This document shows, piece after piece, positions 7,671-15,767 of a stretch of 23,186 bases of DNA. The notes beneath the pieces are model-generated. The model did not search any database. It was not told the origin of the DNA and worked only from the letters and a program-made list of their open reading frames with translations. Position 1 is the stretch's first letter. The number at the start of each line of letters is the position of its first letter. This DNA comes from Chitinophagaceae bacterium UBA2791 (GTDB lineage: Bacteria > Bacteroidota > Bacteroidia > Chitinophagales > Chitinophagaceae): the NCBI GenBank assembly GCA_002352105.1, contig DEHV01000076.1, positions 3,471-26,656 on the forward strand, written 5' to 3'. Made by a program: the position numbers and the translations under genes.

Positions 7671-8195
7671 CTATTTTTTGCGGAAACGCTTGTAGATCCT
7701 GATGGCGATGAGCAAGGCAAGGGTTAATAGAACCAGGCCCGTCAGTCCCCATACCCAGCTAAGCGATTGCTTTACCGCTACGATCATGACGATAGCCGTC
7801 AGGAAAACCGTTGCCAGCTCATTCCAGACGCGGAGCCTTCCCGAAGTATAGGCAAACTCTCCCCTCATCTGCTGCCGGTAGATATGATGCAAGGAAAAAT
7901 GGTAGGCATATAGTCCCGCTACAAAACACAGTTTTACAAGCAACCAGTCGGGTAATGTTCCCAGCAGGGCCCACATCCATGTTCCGAAGATAAGGGTCAG
8001 GATAGCCGAGGGCCAGGTAATGCCAAGCCAGAGGCGGCGGATCATGATGGCAAATTGTTTTTGCAGGATGGACCTTTCGGGTTCCTCTTTCTCGCCTGCC
8101 TCGGTATTATAAATGAACAGACGAACGATATAGAACATACCGCTGAACCAGGTAACGATAAAAATAATATGCAGGGCCTTAACGTAGTTATACAT
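7671..8195 (-). CDS. hemJ: Protoporphyrinogen IX oxidase HemJ
   Basis: The 174-residue membrane protein should oxidise protoporphyrinogen IX to protoporphyrin IX, the penultimate haem step. It has the HemJ/UPF0093 pattern: an opening helix with KALHIIFIVTWFSGMFYIVRLF, including the conserved His9, then WLLVKLCFVAGLYAYH with the family's conserved Lys and His, and four or five transmembrane segments in all. It ends in a basic tail (YKRFRKK). It begins 9 bases after the hemH stop, so the two last enzymes of the pathway share a transcript. HemJ is distantly related to CopD-type membrane proteins, but the motifs and the haem context make HemJ the clear choice. Neither hemG nor hemY is seen here, so HemJ supplies this step in the locus. 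Confidence 0.93.
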   Translation of the reverse strand: MYNYVKALHIIFIVTWFSGMFYIVRLFIYNTEAGEKEEPERSILQKQFAIMIRRLWLGITWPSAILTLIFGTWMWALLGTLPDWLLVKLCFVAGLYAYHFSLHHIYRQQMRGEFAYTSGRLRVWNELATVFLTAIVMIVAVKQSLSWVWGLTGLVLLTLALLIAIRIYKRFRKK

Positions 8196-8204
8196 TAAAT
8201 ATAT

Positions 8205-9254
8205 TTATGCCTCACGAATAATGTATTGATCGGCGTCCCGCGTCCATTTCACGAGGGCGTTGACCCATGCGGGCTGCACATTCAGACAGGGGATCATCTC
8301 AAAATATTCCCCTCCCGAAGACAGAAAGCTATGCTTCCCTTCGACGCCCACTTCCTCCAGCGTTTCCAGGCAATCGCTTACAAAAGCAGGGCACACCACC
8401 AACAATTTTTTTACGCCCTCGGCGGGCAATTCCTCGAACCGTTTGGCGGAATAGGGCTTGAGCCATTCATCCCTTCCCAACCGCGATTGGAACGAAAAGC
8501 CCCGCTTCTCTTCCGGGATGCCCAGCTTGTCGGAAACGAGCCTGGTGGTAATCTTACATTGGTGGCGGTAACAAAACTGGTGCGCCGGAGAAGGCGTAGA
8601 GCAGCAATGCTCCGACTTCAGGCAATGCGAACCGGTGATATCTCCCTTGAAGATATGCCTTTCGGGAACGCCGTGGTAGCTGAACAATACCTGGTCGTAC
8701 TCCTGCCGGAGATAAGGCGCCATGCTTTCTGCCAACGCGTCGATATACCTGGGATCATCGTAAAAGGGCTTTATGAACGACAGTTTAAAGGGATAGCCGT
8801 GTTTCTTATGCGTGGCTTTAGCGTGTTCCACCACTGTTTCGAAAGAGGACATGGCATAATGAGGATACAGGGGGACGGCAACCACTTCTTCCAGTCCGGG
8901 TACTTTCTCAGCCAGCTCGTCCAGGGCCGATCTCATATTGGGATTTCCATAGCGCATCGCCAGGGCCACATATTCTTCTACCTGCTCCTGCACCGCGGCC
9001 TGCAGCTGGCGGGATATGACGATCAGCGGCGACCCTTCGGAGGTCCATATCGATTTATAGGCCTCGGCAGATTTAGGCGCGCGAAAGGGAACGATGATGG
9101 CCCCTACCAGGAACAACCGCAGCAGATAGGGCTTGTCGATCACCCGCTTATCCATCAGGAACTCCATCAAATACTTTCTTAAATCCTTCACTGAGGTCGA
9201 ATCCGGCGAACCCAGGTTCATCAATAATATTCCGCGTTTAACTGCTTGGGCCAT
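8205..9254 (-). CDS. hemH: Ferrochelatase
   Basis: The 349-residue enzyme inserts ferrous iron into protoporphyrin IX to form protohaem. The N-terminus RGILLMNLGSPDS, the catalytic His194 in FSYHGVPERH and the acidic segment CLETLEEVGVEG are typical. A cysteine-rich stretch at residues 211-233 (C211, C217, C218, C228, C233) resembles the internal segment that holds a [2Fe-2S] cluster in some bacterial ferrochelatases, so a cluster is plausible. The ATG at 9254 gives the normal N-terminus. The gene leads a two-gene unit with hemJ, and its promoter lies back to back with that of hemA. Because no coproporphyrin-route HemQ is present and HemJ is adjacent, protoporphyrin is the expected substrate. 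Confidence 0.96.
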   Translation of the reverse strand: MAQAVKRGILLMNLGSPDSTSVKDLRKYLMEFLMDKRVIDKPYLLRLFLVGAIIVPFRAPKSAEAYKSIWTSEGSPLIVISRQLQAAVQEQVEEYVALAMRYGNPNMRSALDELAEKVPGLEEVVAVPLYPHYAMSSFETVVEHAKATHKKHGYPFKLSFIKPFYDDPRYIDALAESMAPYLRQEYDQVLFSYHGVPERHIFKGDITGSHCLKSEHCCSTPSPAHQFCYRHQCKITTRLVSDKLGIPEEKRGFSFQSRLGRDEWLKPYSAKRFEELPAEGVKKLLVVCPAFVSDCLETLEEVGVEGKHSFLSSGGEYFEMIPCLNVQPAWVNALVKWTRDADQYIIREA

Positions 9255-9306
9255 CTCTGCTCTTTAAAACATTAGATCTTTCGCCAATATAAAAATATTG
9301 GTCCCG

Positions 9307-9337
9307 CAAAAGTAAGTCCGCCAGCCCGAACGGCAAA
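9307..9337 (-). promoter_or_regulatory. Promoter of hemH-hemJ
   Basis: On the minus strand TTTG (9337-9334) and TACTTTTG (9314-9307) are separated by 19 bases, an exact match to the Bacteroidota consensus TTTG-N19-21-TANNTTTG. The predicted start of transcription lies about 45-50 bases before the hemH ATG. Confidence 0.72.
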
Positions 9338-9402
9338 GATGATGGGTTTGATGAACAGGCGAAGCAGGCCGTTGCAGCCGGCACAATAACGTTTAAACAG
9401 TA

Positions 9403-9472
9403 AAATGACACTCAAATGACATAAAAATTAGCCCTTACCGGTTTCTGCAAGTACTTTTGCAGCGTCATTTGA
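9403..9472. repeat. AAATGAC repeats around the hemA promoter
   Basis: AAATGAC occurs directly at 9403-9409 and 9414-9420, exactly 11 bases (about one helical turn) apart, and inverted at 9464-9470. The last two copies extend to a perfect 9-bp inverted repeat, TCAAATGAC (9412-9420) and GTCATTTGA (9464-9472), which brackets the hemA promoter. The arrangement suggests binding sites for a regulator, but none is proven. Confidence 0.4.
9428..9459 (+). promoter_or_regulatory. Promoter of the hemACDEFBL operon
   Basis: TACTTTTG (9452-9459) is an exact -7 element; TTAG at 9428-9431, 20 bases upstream, is a weak -33 element. The -7 box lies inside an 18-base dyad, CTGCAA-N6-TTGCAG (9445-9462), which could be an operator. 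The leader to the hemA ATG at 9512 is about 45 bases. Confidence 0.6.
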
Positions 9473-9511
9473 AACCTCACAAAAAATCAACAGGACGACC
9501 CCGGAGAAATC

Positions 9512-10756
9512 ATGTATACCCCCGATCAGGACATATCAAAGTTTTTTATAGCTGGGATCAACTATAAAAAAACTGATGCGTCTATCCGGGGCGAATACGC
9601 CGTTAGCCAGGAAGAATATGAAGCCATCCTTTCGGCTTCCCCTGCCTTTGGTATTCATGAGTTATTTATCTTATCCACCTGTAACAGAACGGAGATATAT
9701 GGGTTTGCCCCCGACGCCTTTCAGCTGATGCAGCTGCTATGCGGACAGACAAAGGGCAATATGGAGGTCTTCATGTCAAAAGCCTATATCAAAAACGGGG
9801 TCGATGCGCTGGAACATCTTTTCGATGTAGGCGCGGGACTGGATTCGCAGATCCTGGGCGACTATGAGATCGTAGGTCAGCTAAAACAGGCGGTTAAGTT
9901 TGCCAAGGAAAGATCCCGTATCGGGTCCTTTACGGAAAGATTGGTCAACGCCGTATTGCAGTCGTCCAAGACCATCAAGAATCAAACGGCGCTTAGCGGC
10001 GGCACCGTCTCGGTTTCTTTTTCCGCCATTCAGTATATCCGCCAGAAGATAAAACAGATCGGGCAAAAAAAGATATTGCTGGTAGGCGTCGGCAAGATCG
10101 GCAGCAATACCTGTAAGAACCTGGTCGACTACCTGCATACCCGTAATATCACGCTTATCAACCGTACTCCCGAAAAAGCGGCGGCGCTGGCGGAAGAGCT
10201 GGGGTTACAATATGCGCCTTATGAAGAATTGAGCAGGCAGACCCGTGCGGCAGATATTATCCTGGTAGCAACCAATGCCCCCACGCCGACCATTGTGAAG
10301 GCAGACCTGGAAAACCAGGGTCCTAAACTGATCATCGACCTTTCTATTCCTTATAATGTGGAGACTGCTGCGCAGCAATTGAATAATGTCACCCTCGTGA
10401 ACGTGGACGAATTATCCAAATTAAAAGACAGCACCCTGCACAAAAGAAAGGCGGAAGTTCCCAAGGCAAAAGAGATCATCAAAACGCATATCCATGATTT
10501 CCTCGCCTGGTATGAAATGCGCAAATATGTTCCGGTGCTAAAGGCTGTGAAATCAAAACTCCAGGAGATGCACGAGGATCCGCTTTTCCTGAAAAACACG
10601 CATCATATCTTCGCTCACCCGTCTTTACAGGAACACGACCAGGAAAGAATACAGAAAGTGATCAATGGAATGGCTATTAAAATGCGTCGCCGGAACCAGG
10701 GCGGTTGCCATTATATCGAAGCGATCAACGAATACATCACTCCCCGGATAAATTAA
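9512..10756 (+). CDS. hemA: Glutamyl-tRNA reductase
   Basis: The 414-residue enzyme reduces glutamyl-tRNA to glutamate-1-semialdehyde with NADPH, the first committed step of the C5 haem route. The catalytic Cys57 sits in ILSTCNRTEIYG. The ILGDYEIVGQLK segment, the nucleotide-binding loop LLVGVGKIGSNTCKNL and the C-terminal dimerisation helices follow in the usual order. The length is normal. GGAG at 9501-9504 offers a modest ribosome site before the ATG. It heads the rightward haem operon, with hemC starting 5 bases after its stop. Glutamyl-tRNA reductase is often the control point of the pathway, which fits the repeat-rich promoter upstream. Confidence 0.96.
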   Translation: MYTPDQDISKFFIAGINYKKTDASIRGEYAVSQEEYEAILSASPAFGIHELFILSTCNRTEIYGFAPDAFQLMQLLCGQTKGNMEVFMSKAYIKNGVDALEHLFDVGAGLDSQILGDYEIVGQLKQAVKFAKERSRIGSFTERLVNAVLQSSKTIKNQTALSGGTVSVSFSAIQYIRQKIKQIGQKKILLVGVGKIGSNTCKNLVDYLHTRNITLINRTPEKAAALAEELGLQYAPYEELSRQTRAADIILVATNAPTPTIVKADLENQGPKLIIDLSIPYNVETAAQQLNNVTLVNVDELSKLKDSTLHKRKAEVPKAKEIIKTHIHDFLAWYEMRKYVPVLKAVKSKLQEMHEDPLFLKNTHHIFAHPSLQEHDQERIQKVINGMAIKMRRRNQGGCHYIEAINEYITPRIN

Positions 10757-10761
10757 TTGCC

Positions 10762-11691
10762 ATGTCAATGCCCATCAGGATTGGCACAAGGGACAGCCGC
10801 CTGGCGCTATGGCAGGCTACCCAGGTGCAGCAGTATTTGACCAGTTTTGGTTTTCAATCGGTCTTAACGCCTATTAAAAGCGAAGGCGATATCGACCTCG
10901 CCACCCCCCTGTATGAAATGGGCGTTCAGGGTATTTTTACCCGAAGTCTCGATATTGCCCTGCTGAATAATACCATTGATATTGCCGTCCATTCCATGAA
11001 GGATGTGCCCACGCAGTTGCCAAAGGGGATTGTACAGGCGGCCGTATTGAAAAGGGGGCCTGCGCACGATCTGCTCGTCTTTAAAAAAGACATCGGCTTC
11101 CTGGAGGATCCGCAATACCCTGCGCGCATTGCTACCAGCAGTACGCGGAGAATGGCGCAATGGCTGCATAAATATCCCCTGCACCAGATCCATAACCTGC
11201 GCGGCAATATGCAAACGCGCCTGCAAAAGCTGGCCGATGCCGATTGGGACGCCGCTATTTTTGCCGAAGCGGGACTGGAGAGGATAGGCCTCCTACCGGA
11301 AAAATGGATGCGGCTCGACTGGATGCTCCCTGCCCCGGCGCAGGGCGCTATAATGGTTGTCGGTCGCGCCGGCGACGAGAAAACGCTGAATGCCTGCGCC
11401 CATTTTAACGACGAGCCTACTACAACCTGCGCGGGCATAGAAAGAAGCTTCCTGAGAAGCCTGCTTGGCGGCTGTTCCACCCCGGTAGGCGCGCTGGCTG
11501 AACGAAGCGGGGATACCATCTATTTTAAAGGAAATATCCTTACGCCCGACGGAAAACAAAAAACAGAGATCGTTAAGGAGGCTTCTGTAGGGGAAGCAGG
11601 TTCCCTGGGACAAACAGCTGCGGAGGAACTATTAAATAATGGCGGTCGCGAGATCATGCAACTGCTCAAAACGCAAAATAAAGTTTCCTGA
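10762..11691 (+). CDS. hemC: Porphobilinogen deaminase (hydroxymethylbilane synthase)
   Basis: The 309-residue enzyme joins four porphobilinogen molecules into hydroxymethylbilane. The N-terminus IRIGTRDSRLALWQ, the arginine-rich STRRMAQW and LRGNMQTRLQKL segments and the cofactor-bearing Cys238 in LLGGCSTPVGA are all diagnostic. I chose the ATG at 10762 (MSMPIRIG); an in-frame ATG at 10705 would overlap hemA by 52 bases and adds 19 residues not found in the family. hemD follows 3 bases after its stop, so translation is probably coupled. Confidence 0.96.
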   Translation: MSMPIRIGTRDSRLALWQATQVQQYLTSFGFQSVLTPIKSEGDIDLATPLYEMGVQGIFTRSLDIALLNNTIDIAVHSMKDVPTQLPKGIVQAAVLKRGPAHDLLVFKKDIGFLEDPQYPARIATSSTRRMAQWLHKYPLHQIHNLRGNMQTRLQKLADADWDAAIFAEAGLERIGLLPEKWMRLDWMLPAPAQGAIMVVGRAGDEKTLNACAHFNDEPTTTCAGIERSFLRSLLGGCSTPVGALAERSGDTIYFKGNILTPDGKQKTEIVKEASVGEAGSLGQTAAEELLNNGGREIMQLLKTQNKVS

Positions 11692-11694
11692 AGA

Positions 11695-12570
11695 ATGGGC
11701 AGGCCGACGATACTGATCACGAAAAAACTATCATCCCCCGCCGCTTTTTTAGCGTATGGCAACGAAACGCCTGACCCATCATCGGCCATCCGGTTCATCG
11801 AAGAAGCTTTTATCCGGATCGCGCCGGTATACGATAGCGCTACAAAGGAAAAGATAGAGAAAGCGCTTGATCCGGAGGGAGAAACAGCGGTCATCTTCAC
11901 CAGCAAAAACGCCGTGGAAAATACGGCTGCCTATTTCGGCGATCCCGGGCACAAGGATATCATTGTTCAAGATCCCCGCGACGCTATTATACAGGAGCAT
12001 GAACATGAAGATGCTGCTCATCACGCATCGGGTCAGCAATACGCTATCAATGATACGCGCCGTCCCTGGCCGGATAAAATATCGGCCGCATCCTTCGGCA
12101 ATTGGCGGATATTCTGTCTGGACGGTATTACCCGCCGGCTGGCTGCATCCTGTTTCGGAGAGCGCCGCATCGCCGGCTCCGCCAAATATGCCGGGGAACT
12201 CGCTCAATGCATTATCGATAACGGGCAGTTCAAAAAAGCGCTGTTCTTTTGCGGCGACAAAAGAAGGGAAACCATTCCGGCGCTGCTGCCCGCGCAAGGC
12301 ATAACCGTGGAAGAGATCATCGTTTACCGCACCCTGCAAACCCCCGTGGCCATACAGGAATCCTTTGAAGGCATTGCCTTTTTCAGCCCGAGCGCGGTGG
12401 AAAGTTTTTTTAGTTTGAACCGGTTACCGGAAAAAGCAGTATGTTTCGCCATCGGTACAACGACGGCCGCATCGATCAGCGCCTTTACCGAAAACCCGGT
12501 AGTGATCAGCGCGGATACCACCGAACAAAAAATGATTGCAACCATAAAACATTATTTTGACCAACATTAA
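11695..12570 (+). CDS. hemD: Uroporphyrinogen-III synthase
   Basis: The 291-residue protein should close and invert hydroxymethylbilane to uroporphyrinogen III. HemD sequences vary greatly, but VIFTSKNAVENTAAYF, WRIFCLDGITRRLA, ALFFCGDKRRETIPALL, VEEIIVYRTLQTP and IAFFSPSAVESFF fit the two-lobed fold, and the place between hemC and hemE supports the call. It is longer than the usual 230-260 residues because of a His/Asp/Glu-rich stretch at about residues 83-134 between the first TSKNAV segment and the WRIFCLDG strand. That stretch looks like a surface insertion rather than a frameshift, since both sides stay in frame. Confidence 0.88.
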   Translation: MGRPTILITKKLSSPAAFLAYGNETPDPSSAIRFIEEAFIRIAPVYDSATKEKIEKALDPEGETAVIFTSKNAVENTAAYFGDPGHKDIIVQDPRDAIIQEHEHEDAAHHASGQQYAINDTRRPWPDKISAASFGNWRIFCLDGITRRLAASCFGERRIAGSAKYAGELAQCIIDNGQFKKALFFCGDKRRETIPALLPAQGITVEEIIVYRTLQTPVAIQESFEGIAFFSPSAVESFFSLNRLPEKAVCFAIGTTTAASISAFTENPVVISADTTEQKMIATIKHYFDQH

Positions 12571-12579
12571 CTGTAAGCG

Positions 12580-13620
12580 ATGAGCAGTACGAAAAACGAT
12601 TTGTTATTAAGAGCATTAAGAGGAGAAAAATTAGAGCGACCGCCGGTATGGATGATGAGACAGGCCGGGCGGTACCTACCCGATTACATGAAGCTGAAGG
12701 AAAAATACAGTTTTTTCGAAAGATGCCGTCAACCCGAGCTGTCCGCCGCCATTACCCTGCAACCGGTAGACCAGGTGGGCGTGGACGCCGCCATCATCTT
12801 TTCCGATATACTGGTGGTTCCCCAGGCAATGGGAATGGAAGTGCAGATGGTTGAAGGCCGGGGGCCCTATCTTCCCGATCCCATCAAACAGGATAAGGAC
12901 CTCGAACGGTTAAGGATACCCGATGTGGACGAATCGCTGGGATATGTATTTGACGCCCTGCGGCTGACCAAACAAATGCTGAATGGCCGCGCGCCCCTGA
13001 TCGGCTTTGCCGGATCTCCCTGGACCCTGTTGTGTTATATGGCGCAGGGAAAGGGATCTAAAACCTTCGACGAAGCCAAGGCATTTTGCTTTACACAGCC
13101 GCAAACCGCCCATCGTCTTTTACAGATGATCACCGATACCACCATCGCCTACCTCAAGGGGCAGGTCCGGGCGGGAGCCGATGTGGTACAGCTGTTCGAT
13201 TCCTGGGGAGGATTGTTAAGCCCCGCTGATTTCGAAGAATTCTCCCTTCAATACATGCGCAAGATCCTGCAGGCGCTCAAGGGGGAAACCCTGACCGTGC
13301 TCTTTGCCAAGGGCGCCTGGTTTGCGCTGGACAAGATGAGCGAGACCGGCGCTGATGCGCTGGGAATTGACTGGTGCGTTACGCCGGAGATTGCGCGGCA
13401 GTTTGCCGGCAACCGGGTTACCCTGCAAGGAAATTTTGATCCTGCGCGGTTGCTGAGCCCTATCCCTGCTATTCAAAAAGGCGTGAAGGATATGATCGAT
13501 GCGTTCGGAACAGATCGGTATATTGCCAACCTGGGCCATGGCATATTGCCGAATGTGCCGGTAGATCATGCCCGCGCCTTTGTAGACGCCGTAAAAAATT
13601 ATTCGCGGGTTCCGCAATAA
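12580..13620 (+). CDS. hemE: Uroporphyrinogen decarboxylase
   Basis: The 346-residue enzyme removes four carboxyl groups from uroporphyrinogen III to give coproporphyrinogen III. The signature RPPVWMMRQAGRYLPDY starts at residue 20; IIFSDILVVPQAMG, GFAGSPWTLLCYM, QLFDSWGG and the C-terminal GHGILPNVPVDH complete the TIM-barrel pattern of the family. Length is standard. It starts 9 bases after hemD and stops 7 bases before hemF, within the same operon. Confidence 0.97.
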   Translation: MSSTKNDLLLRALRGEKLERPPVWMMRQAGRYLPDYMKLKEKYSFFERCRQPELSAAITLQPVDQVGVDAAIIFSDILVVPQAMGMEVQMVEGRGPYLPDPIKQDKDLERLRIPDVDESLGYVFDALRLTKQMLNGRAPLIGFAGSPWTLLCYMAQGKGSKTFDEAKAFCFTQPQTAHRLLQMITDTTIAYLKGQVRAGADVVQLFDSWGGLLSPADFEEFSLQYMRKILQALKGETLTVLFAKGAWFALDKMSETGADALGIDWCVTPEIARQFAGNRVTLQGNFDPARLLSPIPAIQKGVKDMIDAFGTDRYIANLGHGILPNVPVDHARAFVDAVKNYSRVPQ

Positions 13621-13627
13621 ATGAATC

Positions 13628-14542
13628 ATGACCATAAAAGAACAATTCTACGCTTATATCGCCAGCTTACAGGATACCATCTGCCAGGCCCTGGAGGCCG
13701 TTGATGGCAAGGCCCGGTTCATAGAAGACAAATGGGAAAGGCCTGAAGGCGGAGGTGGTATTTCAAGAGTGATCGCCAACGGAAAGGTCTTCGAGAAAGG
13801 AGGCGTGAATACCTCCGCAGTGCACGGGCAGCTCCCCGCGTCCATGCGCGAAACGCTTGGCGTAAACGGCGCTGAATTCTATGCCTGCGGATTATCGCTG
13901 GTGATACACCCGCTGAATCCCTATGTGCCTACCGTACACGCCAACTGGCGGTATTTTGAATTGTACGACGGGCAGGGTAATAAGGCTGACTCCTGGTTTG
14001 GCGGGGGGTCCGACCTGACGCCTTATTATATCTTTGAAGAAGATGGGGTTCATTTCCATACCACGTTAAAAAAAGCCATGGACCCCTTTGGAAAAGAATA
14101 CTATCCCGCCTATAAAAAACAATGCGATCAGTATTTTATCAATAAGCACCGCAATAACGAAGCCCGTGGCATTGGCGGCGTATTCTATGATTATCTTCGT
14201 CCAGCCGATGAGCAGGAAGCCCGCAGGCTGGTCGATTTCCAGCAGGCCAATGGCAATGCTTTTTTACCCGCTTACCTGCCTATCGTGGAGAAAAGAAAGG
14301 ATGAGCTCTATAGCGAAGAGCAGGTGAAATGGCAGGAGATCAGGCGCGGCCGTTATACGGAGTTTAACCTTATCCACGACCGCGGCACCGTATTCGGCCT
14401 CAAAACAAATGGCCGCACGGAATCGATCCTGATGAGCCTGCCCCCGAGGGCAAGATGGGAGTACAACCATCGCCCGGCGCCGGGAAGCCCGGAAGCGCGG
14501 CTGATGGAATACCTGAAGCCGAGGGAATGGATAAGAGAATGA
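13628..14542 (+). CDS. hemF: Oxygen-dependent coproporphyrinogen III oxidase
   Basis: The 304-residue enzyme converts coproporphyrinogen III to protoporphyrinogen IX using molecular oxygen. The family signature SWFGGGSDLTPYY starts near residue 122; GGGGISRVI, NPYVPTVHANWRYFE, GIGGVFYDYL and RYTEFNLIHDRGTVFGL follow in order, and the tail ARWEYNHRPAPGSPEARL is typical. No oxygen-independent HemN occurs in the window, so this locus is built for growth in air, though hemN may lie elsewhere. A 91-base gap separates it from hemB. Confidence 0.97.
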   Translation: MTIKEQFYAYIASLQDTICQALEAVDGKARFIEDKWERPEGGGGISRVIANGKVFEKGGVNTSAVHGQLPASMRETLGVNGAEFYACGLSLVIHPLNPYVPTVHANWRYFELYDGQGNKADSWFGGGSDLTPYYIFEEDGVHFHTTLKKAMDPFGKEYYPAYKKQCDQYFINKHRNNEARGIGGVFYDYLRPADEQEARRLVDFQQANGNAFLPAYLPIVEKRKDELYSEEQVKWQEIRRGRYTEFNLIHDRGTVFGLKTNGRTESILMSLPPRARWEYNHRPAPGSPEARLMEYLKPREWIRE

Positions 14543-14633
14543 ACTACGCCTTAGCTAAACGCCAATGGATTTCGCAACCCATACGCGCAAGCTAATGCCT
14601 CGCATAAAAAGCAATGAATAACGAATATCAACT

Positions 14634-15602
14634 ATGTTACACCGTAATCGCATATTAAGACAATCGCAGGCGATCCGCTCATTGGTGGCGGAGACCGCGA
14701 TCACGCCCAATGATTTTATCGCGCCCCTGTTTGTGGTTGAAGGCAGGTCTGTAAAGGAAGCCATCCCATCCATGCCGGGATATCATCGTTTTAGCCTGGA
14801 CCTGTTGAAGGAAGAAATAAAGGAGTTATGGCGCCTGGGCATTAAAAGCGTTTTGTTGTTTATCAAATGCCCCGACGCATTGAAAGACAATAAGGGTACA
14901 GAAGCGCTAAACTCCGAAGGGCTGATGCAGCGGGCCATCCGGGCGGTCAAGGAAGCGGAGCCCGGCATGCTGGTCATGACCGATGTGGCGCTCGACCCTT
15001 ATTCTTCCTTTGGCCACGACGGTATTGTGGAAGGCGCCGAGATCCTGAATGATGAAACCGTGAAGGTACTGGCCGAAATGAGCCTTTCGCACGCCCGCGC
15101 CGGAGCCGATTTCGTAGCGCCCAGCGATATGATGGACGGGCGTATTCTCGCCATCCGGCAGGCCCTGGAAACAAACGGCTTTACCCGGACAGGCATCATG
15201 AGCTATAGCGCCAAATATGCTTCCTGCTTTTACGGCCCCTTCCGCGATGCGCTGGATAGCGCGCCGGGCTTCGGCGATAAAAAATCTTACCAGATGGATT
15301 ATGCTAACCGGAGAGAAGCCGTCAATGAAACCCTGCAGGATGTACAGGAAGGGGCGGATATCGTAATGGTAAAGCCGGCCATGGCCTATCTGGACATTAT
15401 CCGGGAAATCAAAAATACCGTGACCGTTCCCGTTAGCGCTTATCATGTCAGCGGCGAATACGCGATGATCAAGGCCGCTGTAGAAAAAGGATGGCTGAAT
15501 GAAGAAAAAGCCGTGCTGGAATCCCTGACCTCCATAAAAAGAGCAGGGGCCGACCTGATCGCTACCTATTTTGCAAAGGATGCCGCGAAACTGATCGGAT
15601 AG
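14634..15602 (+). CDS. hemB: Porphobilinogen synthase (ALA dehydratase), zinc-independent type
   Basis: The 322-residue enzyme condenses two 5-aminolevulinate molecules to porphobilinogen. The active-site lysines are Lys194 (SYSAKYASCFYGPFR) and Lys247 (MVKPAMAYLD, the Schiff-base lysine). The metal segment reads DVALDPYSSFGHDG: the three zinc-binding cysteines of the E. coli type are Ala, Asp and Asp, as in magnesium-using enzymes such as that of Pseudomonas. The 91-base gap after hemF has no clear promoter, so it probably still belongs to the hemA operon. The ATG at 14634 (MLHRNRILRQS) gives the expected N-terminus. Confidence 0.96.
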   Translation: MLHRNRILRQSQAIRSLVAETAITPNDFIAPLFVVEGRSVKEAIPSMPGYHRFSLDLLKEEIKELWRLGIKSVLLFIKCPDALKDNKGTEALNSEGLMQRAIRAVKEAEPGMLVMTDVALDPYSSFGHDGIVEGAEILNDETVKVLAEMSLSHARAGADFVAPSDMMDGRILAIRQALETNGFTRTGIMSYSAKYASCFYGPFRDALDSAPGFGDKKSYQMDYANRREAVNETLQDVQEGADIVMVKPAMAYLDIIREIKNTVTVPVSAYHVSGEYAMIKAAVEKGWLNEEKAVLESLTSIKRAGADLIATYFAKDAAKLIG

Positions 15603-15767
15603 GGAAAGATATCGTTTTGAGAAAGCCGAAGAAAACGATGCCAGTTACCGACGGAACAAGCCCCACATACTGCTTAAACAAAAAATCAGCAATATGTGTT
15701 TTATATTCGGGCCGGGGAGAGGAGCAGCGGCAATTGATTTTTGATCAACCTAATTTTTGAAAGGTAT
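15603..15767. other. Spacer between hemB and hemL
   Basis: No gene is seen in these 165 bases. A 5-bp inverted repeat TTGAT/ATCAA (15734-15748) and a TAATTTTTG near-match to a -7 box shortly before hemL leave open a separate hemL promoter, but neither is strong. AAAGGT just before the hemL ATG may act as a ribosome site. Confidence 0.3.

Noticed and set aside
14543..14633. Separate promoter for hemB
   Set aside because: No TANNTTTG element was found in the 91-base gap, so hemB is left in the hemA operon.
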